Assembly (NCBI RefSeq): GCF_008124785.1 | Contig: NZ_VNHU01000004.1 | Coordinates: 1 to 64,000, forward strand | Reading direction: 5' to 3' | Source: Aquimarina intermedia | GTDB taxonomy: Bacteria; Bacteroidota; Bacteroidia; Flavobacteriales; Flavobacteriaceae | DNA length: 64,000 nucleotides | Shown here: positions 17,460-25,819 of the stretch, piece by piece | How the letters are laid out: each line of letters opens with the position of its first letter | How positions within the stretch are numbered: the first letter of the stretch is position 1 | Notes under the pieces: model-generated | Database searches by the model: none | What the model saw: the letters and a program-made list of their open reading frames with translations, nothing else | What the model was told of the DNA's origin: nothing | Position numbers and translations under genes: made by a program

Positions 17460-18005
17460 ATGGATCCTTATGATATTCGATCGTCTTTAAACTACACCGT
17501 ATATATAGAGCATTCTCAATGCTTAAAAATAGCAGCAGATCAAAATGATGAATTATTTATAAAAGCTATTCAGGATAGAAATTCTGAACGACAGTTGCAA
17601 GTCGGACTTTTAAACTCAACAATGTTATTATATTCAGTAAGTGTTGAACTTATATTTAAAGCCAGAGCACTATATGAAGAAAGAGAGGATATTCTTAGCG
17701 GAAAAATTACAGATTTTAATTCATTCATGAACCAATGGAAAAAATCGCGATCTCACGGACATGATTATTTTCAAATAATCGAGCATTATAAATTAGCTTT
17801 AGAACCTGAAGAAAAAAAAGTTTTTAAAGAACTGTTATCTTATACAAGCTGGGCTGGAAGATTTCCCTTTCCAATGAAAGAAGAAGAAATTGAGAAATTG
17901 GAAAAAGGATTTGGATCAAGAGGAAAATTTAATAAAAAGTATCGATCAATAATTGAAACATTTATTCAGAATCAAAAAGATCAAATGCAAAACATAAATT
18001 CATAA
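17460..18005 (+). CDS. Helical cytosolic protein, faintly HEPN-like
   Basis: A 181-residue protein from the ATG at 17460; a GTG at 17388 would add 24 basic residues. It is all-alpha in character: NSTMLLYSVSVELIFKARA, then SRSHGHDYFQIIEHYKLAL and KKVFKELLSYTSWAGRF. The combination of a long aromatic helix with a following HxxDY element and a short repeat helix recalls HEPN-type domains. The strict Rx4-6H ribonuclease motif is not clear, so this is only a suggestion. It is 17 bp upstream of an SRPBCC-type gene on the same strand and likely co-transcribed. No known function. Confidence 0.6.
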   Translation: MDPYDIRSSLNYTVYIEHSQCLKIAADQNDELFIKAIQDRNSERQLQVGLLNSTMLLYSVSVELIFKARALYEEREDILSGKITDFNSFMNQWKKSRSHGHDYFQIIEHYKLALEPEEKKVFKELLSYTSWAGRFPFPMKEEEIEKLEKGFGSRGKFNKKYRSIIETFIQNQKDQMQNINS

Positions 18006-18022
18006 TTACAAAATTGAAGAAA

Positions 18023-18508
18023 ATGCCCGAAATTAAAATAAAAACCATCATCAACGCCAAACGTCTAATTGTTTTTGATCTGTCCCGAAGTATTGATCTC
18101 CATAAAATATCTACAGAGCACACAAATGAAACTGCTATTGACGGTAAAACTGAAGGACTAATAGAACTTGGTGAATTTGTAACCTGGAGAGCTAAACACT
18201 TTGGTATATATCAACATTTAACTTCAAAAATAACGAAATATGATCGTCCCAATTCATTTACAGATGAAATGGTCAAAGGAGCCTTCAAAAGTTTCAAACA
18301 TGATCATTATTTCAAAGAAGTAAATGGTAGAACCGAAATGATTGATCTATTTACGTATGAATCACCATTAGGTATATTGGGGAACATTGCTGACAGCTTA
18401 TTTCTTGAAAATTATATAAAAAGACTTTTAATAAAAAGAAATGATACTATAAAGCTTTATGCAGAATCCGGAAAATGGGAAGAATTATTGACTAGCACAC
18501 AGAAATAA
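18023..18508 (+). CDS. SRPBCC-family ligand-binding protein
   Basis: About 161 residues from the ATG at 18023; an upstream TTG at 18014 is also in frame. The whole length fits the START/Bet v1 (SRPBCC) fold: AKRLIVFDLSRSIDLH, TEGLIELGEFVTWRAKHFG, KYDRPNSFTDEMVKGAFKSF and DLFTYESPLGILGNIAD. In Flavobacteria such proteins are often labelled as cell-division-like proteins, but they are best described as small hydrophobic-ligand binders of unknown role. It pairs with the helical protein upstream. Confidence 0.87.
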   Translation: MPEIKIKTIINAKRLIVFDLSRSIDLHKISTEHTNETAIDGKTEGLIELGEFVTWRAKHFGIYQHLTSKITKYDRPNSFTDEMVKGAFKSFKHDHYFKEVNGRTEMIDLFTYESPLGILGNIADSLFLENYIKRLLIKRNDTIKLYAESGKWEELLTSTQK

Positions 18509-18517
18509 GGTCTCACA

Positions 18518-18706
18518 CAATGGAAATATAATCTTCACCTGCCGAAATTTCCGATTGAAGTACGGAAATATCATCTTTAACTAAGGAAATATCCTCTTGA
18601 AGTAAAGAAATATCATCTTGAGGTGCCGAAATGTCATCTTGATGTACGGAAATATCATCATGACCTGCCGAAATTTTCGATTGAAGTATAGAAATCTTAT
18701 CTCACG
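18518..18706. repeat. 21-bp tandem repeat, nine imperfect copies
   Basis: Contiguous 21-bp units start at 18518, 18539, 18560, 18581, 18602, 18623, 18644, 18665 and 18686, with a further decayed copy to ~18727. The common core is GAAATATCATCTTGA. The period is a multiple of three, and on the minus strand one frame stays open from about 18701 to a TGA at 18513-18515. That frame reads as eight heptads of the type QDDISxL/xx. It has no start codon. It may be a remnant of a coiled-coil-coding repeat or a non-coding minisatellite. Confidence 0.85.
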
Positions 18707-18920
18707 ACAAAGAAATTCATGTTGTAGGATATTAGTAGCAAACTATTAAAAGGAAATTCATGGATTTATACTGATGCTCAATAAATTCTATTCTTTTTTA
18801 ACATAAAATTTTACTTTTTTATAATTAATTGCTACTTTGCTCTCTCTTAACGAACAAACACCCACCCCACTTAGTTACGTTGTACGTACACTGTATTGTA
18901 ACCAATTTATTTAAATATAT

Positions 18921-19565
18921 ATGACTAAACAACAGATCAACAAGTTGGACATGTACCAGGCGGTACAAACTTATCTGGACACTAACACCAAAAAATGGAG
19001 TGCAATTCCTAAACTGTTGGAATTTAAGAATGAATTAGATCAACTGCTTATCAACTTACACGAGGATAGTAAAAATCAGGAAGGAGCTAAACTCTATCTG
19101 GGCAGTAACAAGGTTGCACAAAAACGCATCGTAGCCGAAAAAGCAGATATTCTAAATGACATTCTTGAAGCCTACGCTGCGATTGAAGAAAAGAAGGGAC
19201 TGGAACAAAAAGCAGCTAAGTCTTTTTCAGAACTATATAAGTTGCGCAATCAGGACTTTATTCTAGTCATTAATGAAACGATAAGCTTGTTAGAAGTACA
19301 TCTAAAAGCCTTAGCAATATATGGTGTGACTGCAGAGCAAATTACAGATCTAAAAACAAGTCTTGATGGGTTTTTGGAGTTACACGGTCAGCCGAGACAA
19401 TATCGTATTGAGAGTAAGCAAGCGACCATGAGCTTATCAGAGTTATTTGATCAACTAACAGAATTGCTAACGAACAAGTTAGACAAAATCTTAAAGAGTT
19501 TTAAACGTACGGATAGTAACTTTTATAATGGTTACGAAGCTGCGAGAATAATCGTAAACGTATAA
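18921..19565 (+). CDS. Helical protein of unknown function
   Basis: A 214-residue, almost wholly alpha-helical soluble protein (MTKQQINKLDMYQAVQTYLD start; QKAAKSFSELYKLRNQDF; MSLSELFDQLTELLTNKLDKI). I know comparable hypothetical proteins from Flavobacteriia but no function. It has no signal peptide or transmembrane segment. It is monocistronic: a degenerate TACTTTG lies ~85 bp upstream and a strong terminator directly follows the stop codon. The 400 bp before it contain the 21-bp repeat. Confidence 0.72.
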   Translation: MTKQQINKLDMYQAVQTYLDTNTKKWSAIPKLLEFKNELDQLLINLHEDSKNQEGAKLYLGSNKVAQKRIVAEKADILNDILEAYAAIEEKKGLEQKAAKSFSELYKLRNQDFILVINETISLLEVHLKALAIYGVTAEQITDLKTSLDGFLELHGQPRQYRIESKQATMSLSELFDQLTELLTNKLDKILKSFKRTDSNFYNGYEAARIIVNV

Positions 19566-19572
19566 TTGAATC

Positions 19573-19604
19573 AAAGCCGAATCCTAACCCGATTCGGCTT
19601 TTTT
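19573..19604 (+). terminator. Rho-independent terminator
   Basis: AAAGCCGAATC (19573-19583) pairs perfectly with GATTCGGCTTT (19591-19601) around a 7-base loop and is followed by Ts. It begins 7 bases after the stop of the helical protein gene and marks the end of that transcript. It also rules out the TTG at 19566 as the start of the next gene. Confidence 0.92.
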
Positions 19605-19643
19605 AAAAAAAAAAACCAATCACACTTTCTAAACTACCACAGC

Positions 19644-20027
19644 ATGCAAACCCTTATTAAAATCATTATCCTAGTTATTAAAGCAACCCTGGCACTTTTG
19701 TTATTGGCTTGTAATAGTACAGAAGATCAACTAACCAATGATTGGAAAGTACGCAAAATGGAACGAATGGTTTCTGTAACTGCAGATACACAAGCTCCTA
19801 TCAATATTACAGTACATAAAAAAGCGACATATAAGCTGGAGTCCACTAAAATGGCAAAAATTATCACGCAAACAGGTTCAAAAATTACCGGTTCATGGCA
19901 AGTAGAAGATTCAATTCTAACCATTAAAACCAAAGAAGAACAAAAGCGTTTTACGATTGATACATTGGCTGTAGATACGCTTATCCTAACTTCAGATCGA
20001 TTTAAGTTTTATATGGGGCTTGATTAG
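19644..20027 (+). CDS. Small lipoprotein, lipocalin-like
   Basis: 127 residues from the ATG at 19644. Upstream in-frame codons run through the preceding terminator and are rejected. Residues 1-22 form a lipoprotein signal peptide ending in LLLLAC, followed by NSTEDQLTNDWKV. The mature part is beta-rich with alternating polar and apolar residues (KITGSWQVEDSILTIKTK, TLILTSDRFKFYM), the pattern of small lipocalin-like lipoproteins common in Bacteroidota. It probably sits in the outer or inner membrane facing the periplasm. No partner genes. Confidence 0.78.
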   Translation: MQTLIKIIILVIKATLALLLLACNSTEDQLTNDWKVRKMERMVSVTADTQAPINITVHKKATYKLESTKMAKIITQTGSKITGSWQVEDSILTIKTKEEQKRFTIDTLAVDTLILTSDRFKFYMGLD

Positions 20028-20082
20028 TAAGTTTTGATATCTTTATTATATATTTAGTTTTTTAGTTAGAAGTTTTATCACA

Positions 20083-20883
20083 ATGAATCATCCTCTACCC
20101 TTAGATTTAAACCAAGAATGTATTGAAGAAAACTCTCCTCTAAATAACCTTAAACCAGCTGCAGCAAAGTTACTTCTGGATGGTTCTGGTGTAGACGTTT
20201 TGGATATAATCAGACTTACAGTCCTCGATTTAATATTTAAAAAAGTCTTAGTGATTAGAACAGAGTTTAGGAAATCACATTCCAGAGACAATCAACTTAG
20301 GCACTATACTATTATTGAAACTGGTACAAATTTTAAAAAATACGTTCCCGATCAATTTGAAAAATACTTTACAGAAATTCTTGATGACACCACTTTTTAC
20401 TATTTACGAAGTTATCTGAAGAAGATATATACTAATCTCCCAAGTAATTACATTTGCTATCGCTACGTTATAAAAGGCTCTTATCTAGAATATACTCACA
20501 AAAATTCATGGTTAATTGCATTGCTCCAATTAACAATTCAAAGTAAAAAAGGAACGATTTTAAAAAGAAGTATTAAAAGCTACTTAGACAAAACGCAAAA
20601 AAGGGTTTCAAATGGAGATATAAGCACGTTACATTCAATTTTAAACGAATTAGGTAGTCATATATTTATTCTTGATAGATCAATATATGATTTATTCAAT
20701 AAAGTGAAATTTAAAAACTCAAATAAAGATTATCAGAATACCGATGCACATCTATCATATGATCATATAATTTGTGACGATTTTGATAATCAACTAAATG
20801 TAATAAGTCAAAACTTTGACACGCTAGAGATTAATTTTAGTGATAACAGTGACTCTGATAATTATGACGCAGATTTTGATTGA
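20083..20883 (+). CDS. Protein of unknown function with acidic tail
   Basis: A 266-residue soluble protein that I do not recognise. Residues 22-60 (LKPAAAKLLLDGSGVDVLD, then LTVLDLIFKKVLVI) resemble the small winged-helix seen in DUF2207 C-terminal regions. The centre is helical and Tyr/Lys-rich. The last 25 residues are strongly acidic (NFSDNSDSDNYDADFD). No signal peptide. It lies between a lipoprotein gene and the dihydrouridine synthase with its own leader, so no operon context helps. Confidence 0.65.
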   Translation: MNHPLPLDLNQECIEENSPLNNLKPAAAKLLLDGSGVDVLDIIRLTVLDLIFKKVLVIRTEFRKSHSRDNQLRHYTIIETGTNFKKYVPDQFEKYFTEILDDTTFYYLRSYLKKIYTNLPSNYICYRYVIKGSYLEYTHKNSWLIALLQLTIQSKKGTILKRSIKSYLDKTQKRVSNGDISTLHSILNELGSHIFILDRSIYDLFNKVKFKNSNKDYQNTDAHLSYDHIICDDFDNQLNVISQNFDTLEINFSDNSDSDNYDADFD

Positions 20884-20947
20884 TGCTTTTAAAATCCAAA
20901 TGAAATAACACCTTCTTTGAGCCTCCCAATTATTAAACACTTTACAC

Positions 20948-20955
20948 TATATTTG
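20948..20955 (+). promoter_or_regulatory. Probable -7 element of dus
   Basis: TATATTTG is an exact TAnnTTTG match 16 bp before the dus start codon. A clear -33 TTG at the usual 19-20-bp spacing is missing. Confidence 0.5.
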
Positions 20956-20971
20956 CCGCTTATTAAAATAC

Positions 20972-21913
20972 ATGGCTACTACCCTACTTTCTTCTCCTTT
21001 ACAAGGTTTTACTGATTTTAGATTTCGTAATGCGTTTCAAAAATATTTTGGAGGTATTGATACCTTTTATGCGCCGTATATTCGGCTTAATGGTAAATTA
21101 GTTATCAAGTCTTCATATCAGCGTGATCTGCAACCTGAAAACAATACAACACTCGAAGTGATACCGCAGGTAATGACCAACGATGCCGATGAGTTCTTAT
21201 TTGTCATCAAATACATACAGGAACTGGGGTATAAAGAACTTAATTGGAATTTGGGTTGTCCGTATCCCATGGTAACCAAACGTGGTATGGGATCAGGTTT
21301 GATCTGTGAACCTCAAAAAATAAATCATATCCTTGAGCGTGCACATAATGAAACCGATGTCGTGATTTCTATGAAGATGCGCATGGGCTATGAGCATAGT
21401 GAAGAGATCCTGGACACCTTTCCCATTCTCGATAACTACCCGCTTAAAAATATTGCGATTCATGCCCGAATCGGTAAACAGTTATATAAGGGCGGTGTAG
21501 ATCTGGATGCTTTTGCACGTTGTATCGATGCTACCAAGCATACCTTGTATTATAACGGTGATATTACTTCGGTTACAGGTTTTAAGACTATGCAGGAACG
21601 TTTTCCTATGATTCATCACTGGATGATAGGTCGTGGACTTATTGCAGATCCGTTTTTACCACAAATGATTAAGAACAATACTACAGAGTATCCCAAGGAT
21701 CGATTCAAAATCTTTAAGGCTTTTCACGATACCATCTATCAGGAATATGATGCCGCTTTATCAGGGCCTACTCCAATTAAAATGAAAATGCAGGGTTTTT
21801 GGGAATATTTTGCGCAAGCTTTTCCTAATCCACAGAAAACTTTTAAGAAGATAAAGAAGGCAGGAAATCCACGAGCCTATCAAAGTGCAGTGGCAGAGAT
21901 CTTAAAAGAGTAA
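20972..21913 (+). CDS. tRNA-dihydrouridine synthase family protein
   Basis: A 313-residue FMN-dependent TIM-barrel enzyme that reduces uridine to dihydrouridine in tRNA D-loops. Signatures are SPLQGFTDFRFR at the N-terminus, NWNLGCPYPMVTKRGMGSGL with the catalytic cysteine, SMKMRMGYEHSEE and IHARIGKQLYKGG with the FMN/tRNA-contacting residues. GRGLIADPFLP also matches. The C-terminal helical tRNA-binding domain is present. The exact Dus class (DusC-like) is not certain. Its stop lies 1 base from the convergent end of the flexirubin operon. Confidence 0.95.
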   Translation: MATTLLSSPLQGFTDFRFRNAFQKYFGGIDTFYAPYIRLNGKLVIKSSYQRDLQPENNTTLEVIPQVMTNDADEFLFVIKYIQELGYKELNWNLGCPYPMVTKRGMGSGLICEPQKINHILERAHNETDVVISMKMRMGYEHSEEILDTFPILDNYPLKNIAIHARIGKQLYKGGVDLDAFARCIDATKHTLYYNGDITSVTGFKTMQERFPMIHHWMIGRGLIADPFLPQMIKNNTTEYPKDRFKIFKAFHDTIYQEYDAALSGPTPIKMKMQGFWEYFAQAFPNPQKTFKKIKKAGNPRAYQSAVAEILKE

Positions 21914-21914
21914 G

Positions 21915-22394
21915 TTATTCTTTTGAAAAGGCACCGGAGTTTTTAATAAATCCACTGAGTAACTTCTTGAGAGCAGGATCGGTAACAGTCGATATATTTT
22001 CTTGAATATACGCTTTATCTTCCTCCATATTTCTACGATATCCTACTATTTTGGGCACATTGGATTGAACACTCAAGCGTATCATACGAAGCTCTATATT
22101 TGCAGAGTCTTCGGTAATCGCAGTTTCGATTAACTTTTTTCCTTCCTTAAAATAGCTTAGCTTGTCTTTGATACTTCCCGCAACAGATGCTTTTAGGGTA
22201 AGTGCGGCCCCGTGATACCCTTGATACACAGGTTTTGAAGAAGGCATAGTTTCTTGAGTAAGCTTATAAAATTCTTCGATTGTTTCTTCGTTAGCACTGA
22301 TCTCACGATAGGCTTCTCTGATGACATTGAGTTCTTCGGCATTATTAAATGAAGCAACCGCGCAAAACAAACTTATAAGAATTTTTATACCCAT
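21915..22394 (-). CDS. Small helical protein, last gene of pigment operon
   Basis: A 159-residue protein with a weak N-terminal hydrophobic segment (MGIKILISLFCAVASF), possibly a signal peptide, and an otherwise helical, TPR-like mature region (FKEGKKLIETAITEDSANIE, RMIRLSVQSNVPKIVGY). It starts 2 bp after the preceding dehydratase gene and is the last of 22 genes on the minus strand. Similar proteins accompany flexirubin clusters, but no function is known to me; a role in envelope assembly of the pigment is only inference. Confidence 0.7.
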   Translation of the reverse strand: MGIKILISLFCAVASFNNAEELNVIREAYREISANEETIEEFYKLTQETMPSSKPVYQGYHGAALTLKASVAGSIKDKLSYFKEGKKLIETAITEDSANIELRMIRLSVQSNVPKIVGYRRNMEEDKAYIQENISTVTDPALKKLLSGFIKNSGAFSKE

Positions 22395-22396
22395 CG

Positions 22397-22762
22397 CTAT
22401 AGTCTTTCAAAAAGAACCACCACTTTTAAAGCGATCGTCTCATTATACATAATCGTATTCTTAACTTTAATTTCCTCTTCTGTGTCGGTAAAGGTATTCG
22501 AAATCACTAAGTCCGGATGCTTATCTGGATTTATGACCGCCATAAACTTTACGTTTGAAGCTTTTTTCATAAACAAGGGCGCACCGACACGCTCTTCTGT
22601 GAGTTCCTTAATAATCTGAAGCATACATACGCCCGGAGTTACCGGATTGTTGGGGAAATGGCCTTTAAACAATGCACTGTCCGCATTAAGACGAACCTTA
22701 GCTGTTTGAACAGTATCTTCTACTGTAATCTCTTGAGTGGTATATAAATCTGCTATAAGCAT
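22397..22762 (-). CDS. 3-hydroxyacyl-ACP dehydratase (FabZ-like hotdog)
   Basis: A 121-residue hotdog-fold protein with the FabA/FabZ signature FKGHFPNNPVTPGVCMLQI; the catalytic His is at 35. It would dehydrate 3-hydroxyacyl-ACP intermediates to the trans-enoyl form. In a polyene cluster, repeated use without an enoyl reductase leaves the conjugated double bonds. It starts 2 bp downstream of a lipoprotein gene, within the long minus-strand operon. One of two dehydratases in the cluster. Confidence 0.88.
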   Translation of the reverse strand: MLIADLYTTQEITVEDTVQTAKVRLNADSALFKGHFPNNPVTPGVCMLQIIKELTEERVGAPLFMKKASNVKFMAVINPDKHPDLVISNTFTDTEEEIKVKNTIMYNETIALKVVVLFERL

Positions 22763-22764
22763 GC

Positions 22765-23385
22765 TTAGTTTTTAATAAGTTCCAGCGCCATTGCCAAGGC
22801 AATATCGTGATGATTAATTGTTATTGCAGTCGCTTTGTTAATATCAACAGCATCAAAGTTAATGGTGATTTGCTTCCCTAACATTCCGCTGCGAATAATA
22901 CGCGATAACTGTTCGGAATCACCTGTGTAAAAATAAAAATTCTTTTGGCTTCTCCCTGCAGTTTTGAGAACTTTATAAGTGACACCTTGATAGGCTTTCT
23001 TAATTTCAGCTTTCGGTTGTATCAAGGTAGTAAAATCTCTTAGCAAGGTATTAATAATAAACTTCTTATCCATTGCTTCGATAACCGTATGAACCTTATT
23101 GCCTTTCGGACTCAATTCAAAATCAAAAAAAGTAGTTCCAAACTGCGAAGTACATACCACGCGATGTGCGTCTTCCCCTATTCTCTTGATAATTAGCAAC
23201 CCGCTCATTTCGTTACCATACACCTCAATATTAATCTTGTACACATAATCGTACTCAAAATCCGTAAAAAAAGGATTAACCGTTGGTTGTTGTACTACTG
23301 CAAGTGGTTTATAGGTATTCTTGGGTACAACAGACTTACACTGCACAAATACCAATGCGAGGAGACTAATGGCTAAAAACCGCAT
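22765..23385 (-). CDS. Pigment-cluster outer-membrane lipoprotein
   Basis: A 206-residue lipoprotein: signal peptide MRFLAISLLALVFVQC with lipidated Cys16. The mature part is beta-rich (NIEVYGNEMSGLLIIKRI, TTFFDFELSPKGNKVHTVIE). In aryl-polyene clusters a lipoprotein of similar size (DUF3261 type) follows the LolA-like gene and is thought to help place the pigment in the outer membrane. The gene overlaps the LolA-like gene by 20 bases, supporting a functional pair. Assignment to a named family is not certain. Confidence 0.75.
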   Translation of the reverse strand: MRFLAISLLALVFVQCKSVVPKNTYKPLAVVQQPTVNPFFTDFEYDYVYKINIEVYGNEMSGLLIIKRIGEDAHRVVCTSQFGTTFFDFELSPKGNKVHTVIEAMDKKFIINTLLRDFTTLIQPKAEIKKAYQGVTYKVLKTAGRSQKNFYFYTGDSEQLSRIIRSGMLGKQITINFDAVDINKATAITINHHDIALAMALELIKN

Positions 23386-23992
23386 CGGGAATAGGTGTGT
23401 TAACAGATTGATTTGTAAATGTAATGGCTGTATAATCCCCGGAAGGCTCTATTAACTTCACTGCAGATACCAGCAAGGTACTAGCATCAAAGGTGAGTTC
23501 AATTTGCTTAAATAAAGATCCTAAGGCCTTATCAAGCGGTGCAAGGTCTACGCGATACGCTGTATCGTTTTTGTAAAACTTCATATCGAACTCTTCTTTA
23601 TTAAGCATATCACCACTTACACTTCTTGAGACTAAGGCATTGAGTTTGTTGAAAACCTTACTTGATGATAGATTTACGTCACTTTTCTTGCCTTCGTCAT
23701 TAATATACAGTGTATCCTCTTTAAAAATAACACTGTACACATACGGATTATCATACGACCACTTGATAATATCGGGTGCCGTAAAGTACAAAGTACCATC
23801 ACTCTCTATCGGATTTGATAAAAACGCAATATGTTTTGACTGTACAAAAGAATTAACCAACGAAGTCGTGGTTTTGGCTGATTGATGCACCTGCTTTTTG
23901 AAGTTTAGAATCTCATCGTGTGTTAACTCTTTTTCCTGTGCAATAGCAGTTACAGAGAGTAAGAATATCAAAGCAGTTAATGCGTTACGCAT
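23366..23992 (-). CDS. LolA-like outer-membrane lipoprotein carrier
   Basis: About 208 residues from the ATG at 23992. This start gives a clean signal peptide (MRNALTALIFLLSVTAIAQ) and overlaps the deacetylase stop by 8 bases; an upstream ATG at 24052 would add 20 unnecessary residues. The mature protein has the LolA fold: LVNSFVQSKHIAFLSNPIES, GTLYFTAPDIIKWSYDNPY and a late KQIELTFDASTLLVSAV. LolA proteins ferry lipoproteins across the periplasm. The pigment-cluster version probably carries the flexirubin or its lipid precursor to the outer membrane together with the next lipoprotein. Confidence 0.87.
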   Translation of the reverse strand: MRNALTALIFLLSVTAIAQEKELTHDEILNFKKQVHQSAKTTTSLVNSFVQSKHIAFLSNPIESDGTLYFTAPDIIKWSYDNPYVYSVIFKEDTLYINDEGKKSDVNLSSSKVFNKLNALVSRSVSGDMLNKEEFDMKFYKNDTAYRVDLAPLDKALGSLFKQIELTFDASTLLVSAVKLIEPSGDYTAITFTNQSVNTPIPDAVFSH

Positions 23993-24758
23993 AAGCGGGA
24001 ATTTCGAATAGTTCATCAATAGTAACCGGTGTAAGATTGTTAGATTGTACAACTAGCAATAACTGTTCCAATACAGTTACTGTTATTTCTTTTGTATCAT
24101 GTAATAAAATAACATCTCCGGAAGTCAAGTTTTTAGTAATTCGTTTAAGGATAAGTTGTGCTGACGGAATCGTAGTGTCAAACGATCTTTTATTCCATCC
24201 AATAACATGATGCTTTGTTTCCTTTATGGCTCGCGCGATATTAGGGTTGGTTACACCGTAAGGAGGTCTAAAAAGTAATGGACGCTTTCCTGTATATTTT
24301 TCAATAGAGTAATCTGCTGTTTTAATCTCTTCGGTAAAACGTTTTGTACCATACAAATCAATCCACTGTGCATGTGTTTGGGTATGATTGGCAATGACAT
24401 GTCCGTCATCAATAATTTTTTGTGCAATATTCGGATGCTTCTCTACCTGCTGACCAATACAAAAAAAAGTAGCCTTGACATTAAATTTGCGAAGCACTTC
24501 GAGAATAGTCAGCGTATTGATATCGGGACCGTCATCAAAAGTAATCGCTATGGCACCTGTTTTATTTGTTTTGGCAGCGCTTAACGCTTTTAAGAAGTAT
24601 CCCGAACGAATAGTAATCACACCGTAGCCGGTGATTAATAACCAAGAAAATGCTATAATAAGGAGTACCCACCAGGAAATCTTATTATAAAATAAACCGA
24701 TCAAGGTGGTAATCGCCAGAACAGAAAATAAAATATTTACAAATAACCGCATTAGCAT
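23985..24758 (-). CDS. NodB-type polysaccharide deacetylase family protein
   Basis: A 257-residue protein. Two membrane helices (residues ~5-52) anchor a NodB-homology domain with all five family motifs visible: TFDDGPD (motif 1), NHTQTHAQ (the HxxxH motif 2), RPPYG (motif 3), a Trp motif (GWNKRSFDT) and VILLHD (motif 5). These are metal-dependent N- or O-deacetylases. In a pigment cluster it may remove an acyl or acetyl group from a precursor, but the substrate is unknown. It overlaps the KS-like gene upstream by 7 bases and the LolA-like gene downstream by 8. Confidence 0.88.
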   Translation of the reverse strand: MLMRLFVNILFSVLAITTLIGLFYNKISWWVLLIIAFSWLLITGYGVITIRSGYFLKALSAAKTNKTGAIAITFDDGPDINTLTILEVLRKFNVKATFFCIGQQVEKHPNIAQKIIDDGHVIANHTQTHAQWIDLYGTKRFTEEIKTADYSIEKYTGKRPLLFRPPYGVTNPNIARAIKETKHHVIGWNKRSFDTTIPSAQLILKRITKNLTSGDVILLHDTKEITVTVLEQLLLVVQSNNLTPVTIDELFEIPAYA

Positions 24759-25819
24759 TGCTGTAACAACGCAAAGCTATGATTTTTACCTCGATATTGA
24801 TTATACAAGAGTATAGTTTTAAAAGAGGATGTTTCTTTTTTGTTCATTTTAACTATCTCCGGCAGCTGTTGTTTATTAAAAATCTTGCATCCTAACCAGT
24901 ATGCAAAGGCAGAAGCAGTATGATGTTCACCAATTAGATGTTTATATCCTATTTGCTGTACATCTGCAAAGACTCCTTGCTGTAGCTTATGGTAATATAA
25001 ATCAAAATCACCGTCTCCATTAGTACCTAAAATGACAGCATCCAGATCTGATATCTCAACCGAGTTTCGCTGCATAAATTCTTTGAGTTCATCCTCGACT
25101 TCCTCAGGAGTCGCTTGATTGAAGATAGTAACATCCAGAATTTCAGCAATATTTTTATTGGAACTGTCATTGGTTACCGTCATAAAGGTAGCACCTTCAC
25201 TGGTGACTGTTCCCGAACTGGTAGAAAAAAGTAAATCAATAACAGCTAAGGGTTCTGATTTGATATGCCCATCCAGCGTATGCAAACGTGAAGAATTTTT
25301 GGCAATTTCATCAATTCCCCCCACCAAAATATGTTGGTTTTCTTTTTCTAAGAGTTTTAGTTTGGCATCCATCAAAGCAACTTCAAAAGAAGCCGCCGCT
25401 TGTACATAGGTTACATTATAGGCTTTGCAATTAAGTCCTAAAGCTATTTGCCCTCCCACTGTATTATGGGTAGACTGAATAAATAAGGTAGGCGTAAGAA
25501 ACTGTTCGTCGTTATGTAAGATATTTTCAAGAAACTTTTCAGAGTCCTGTTTACATCCCATACCGGTTCCGGTAATTATAGCATCCGGCATCTCAATACC
25601 CGCTTGATCCAGTGCCATTTGAGAAGCTGTAACGCCCATCTTAACTGATTTGGACATACGACGCATAGCGGCAGGTTTGATGTATTTTTTATAGTCAGGG
25701 TCTATAGCTCTAAAAATAAGCTCTGTGTGCTCCACAACATCATCAAAGAAAGCATCTCCATCTGTAGTAAGTTGTGCAGAAATCCCTGCAATACCATTGA
25801 TAAAACATTTACCGCTCAT
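24752..25819 (-). CDS. Ketosynthase-like protein lacking the active-site cysteine
   Basis: 355 residues with a thiolase/ketosynthase fold. Where active FabF enzymes have the nucleophilic Cys (TACSSS), this protein reads YVQAAASFEVAL around residue 142, and the HGTGT motif is replaced by GTNGDGDFD. The second histidine region (GEHHTASAFAY) is retained. It therefore resembles a chain-length-factor partner, forming a heterodimer with an active ketosynthase. Its gene overlaps the 3' end of a cysteine-bearing FabF gene by 4 bases, exactly the arrangement of KS/CLF pairs in type II polyketide and aryl-polyene clusters. Confidence 0.85.
   Translation of the reverse strand: MSGKCFINGIAGISAQLTTDGDAFFDDVVEHTELIFRAIDPDYKKYIKPAAMRRMSKSVKMGVTASQMALDQAGIEMPDAIITGTGMGCKQDSEKFLENILHNDEQFLTPTLFIQSTHNTVGGQIALGLNCKAYNVTYVQAAASFEVALMDAKLKLLEKENQHILVGGIDEIAKNSSRLHTLDGHIKSEPLAVIDLLFSTSSGTVTSEGATFMTVTNDSSNKNIAEILDVTIFNQATPEEVEDELKEFMQRNSVEISDLDAVILGTNGDGDFDLYYHKLQQGVFADVQQIGYKHLIGEHHTASAFAYWLGCKIFNKQQLPEIVKMNKKETSSFKTILLYNQYRGKNHSFALLQQC

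Noticed and set aside
18518-18706. CRISPR array
   Set aside because: Units are contiguous 21-bp repeats without spacers, are too divergent, and no cas genes are present.
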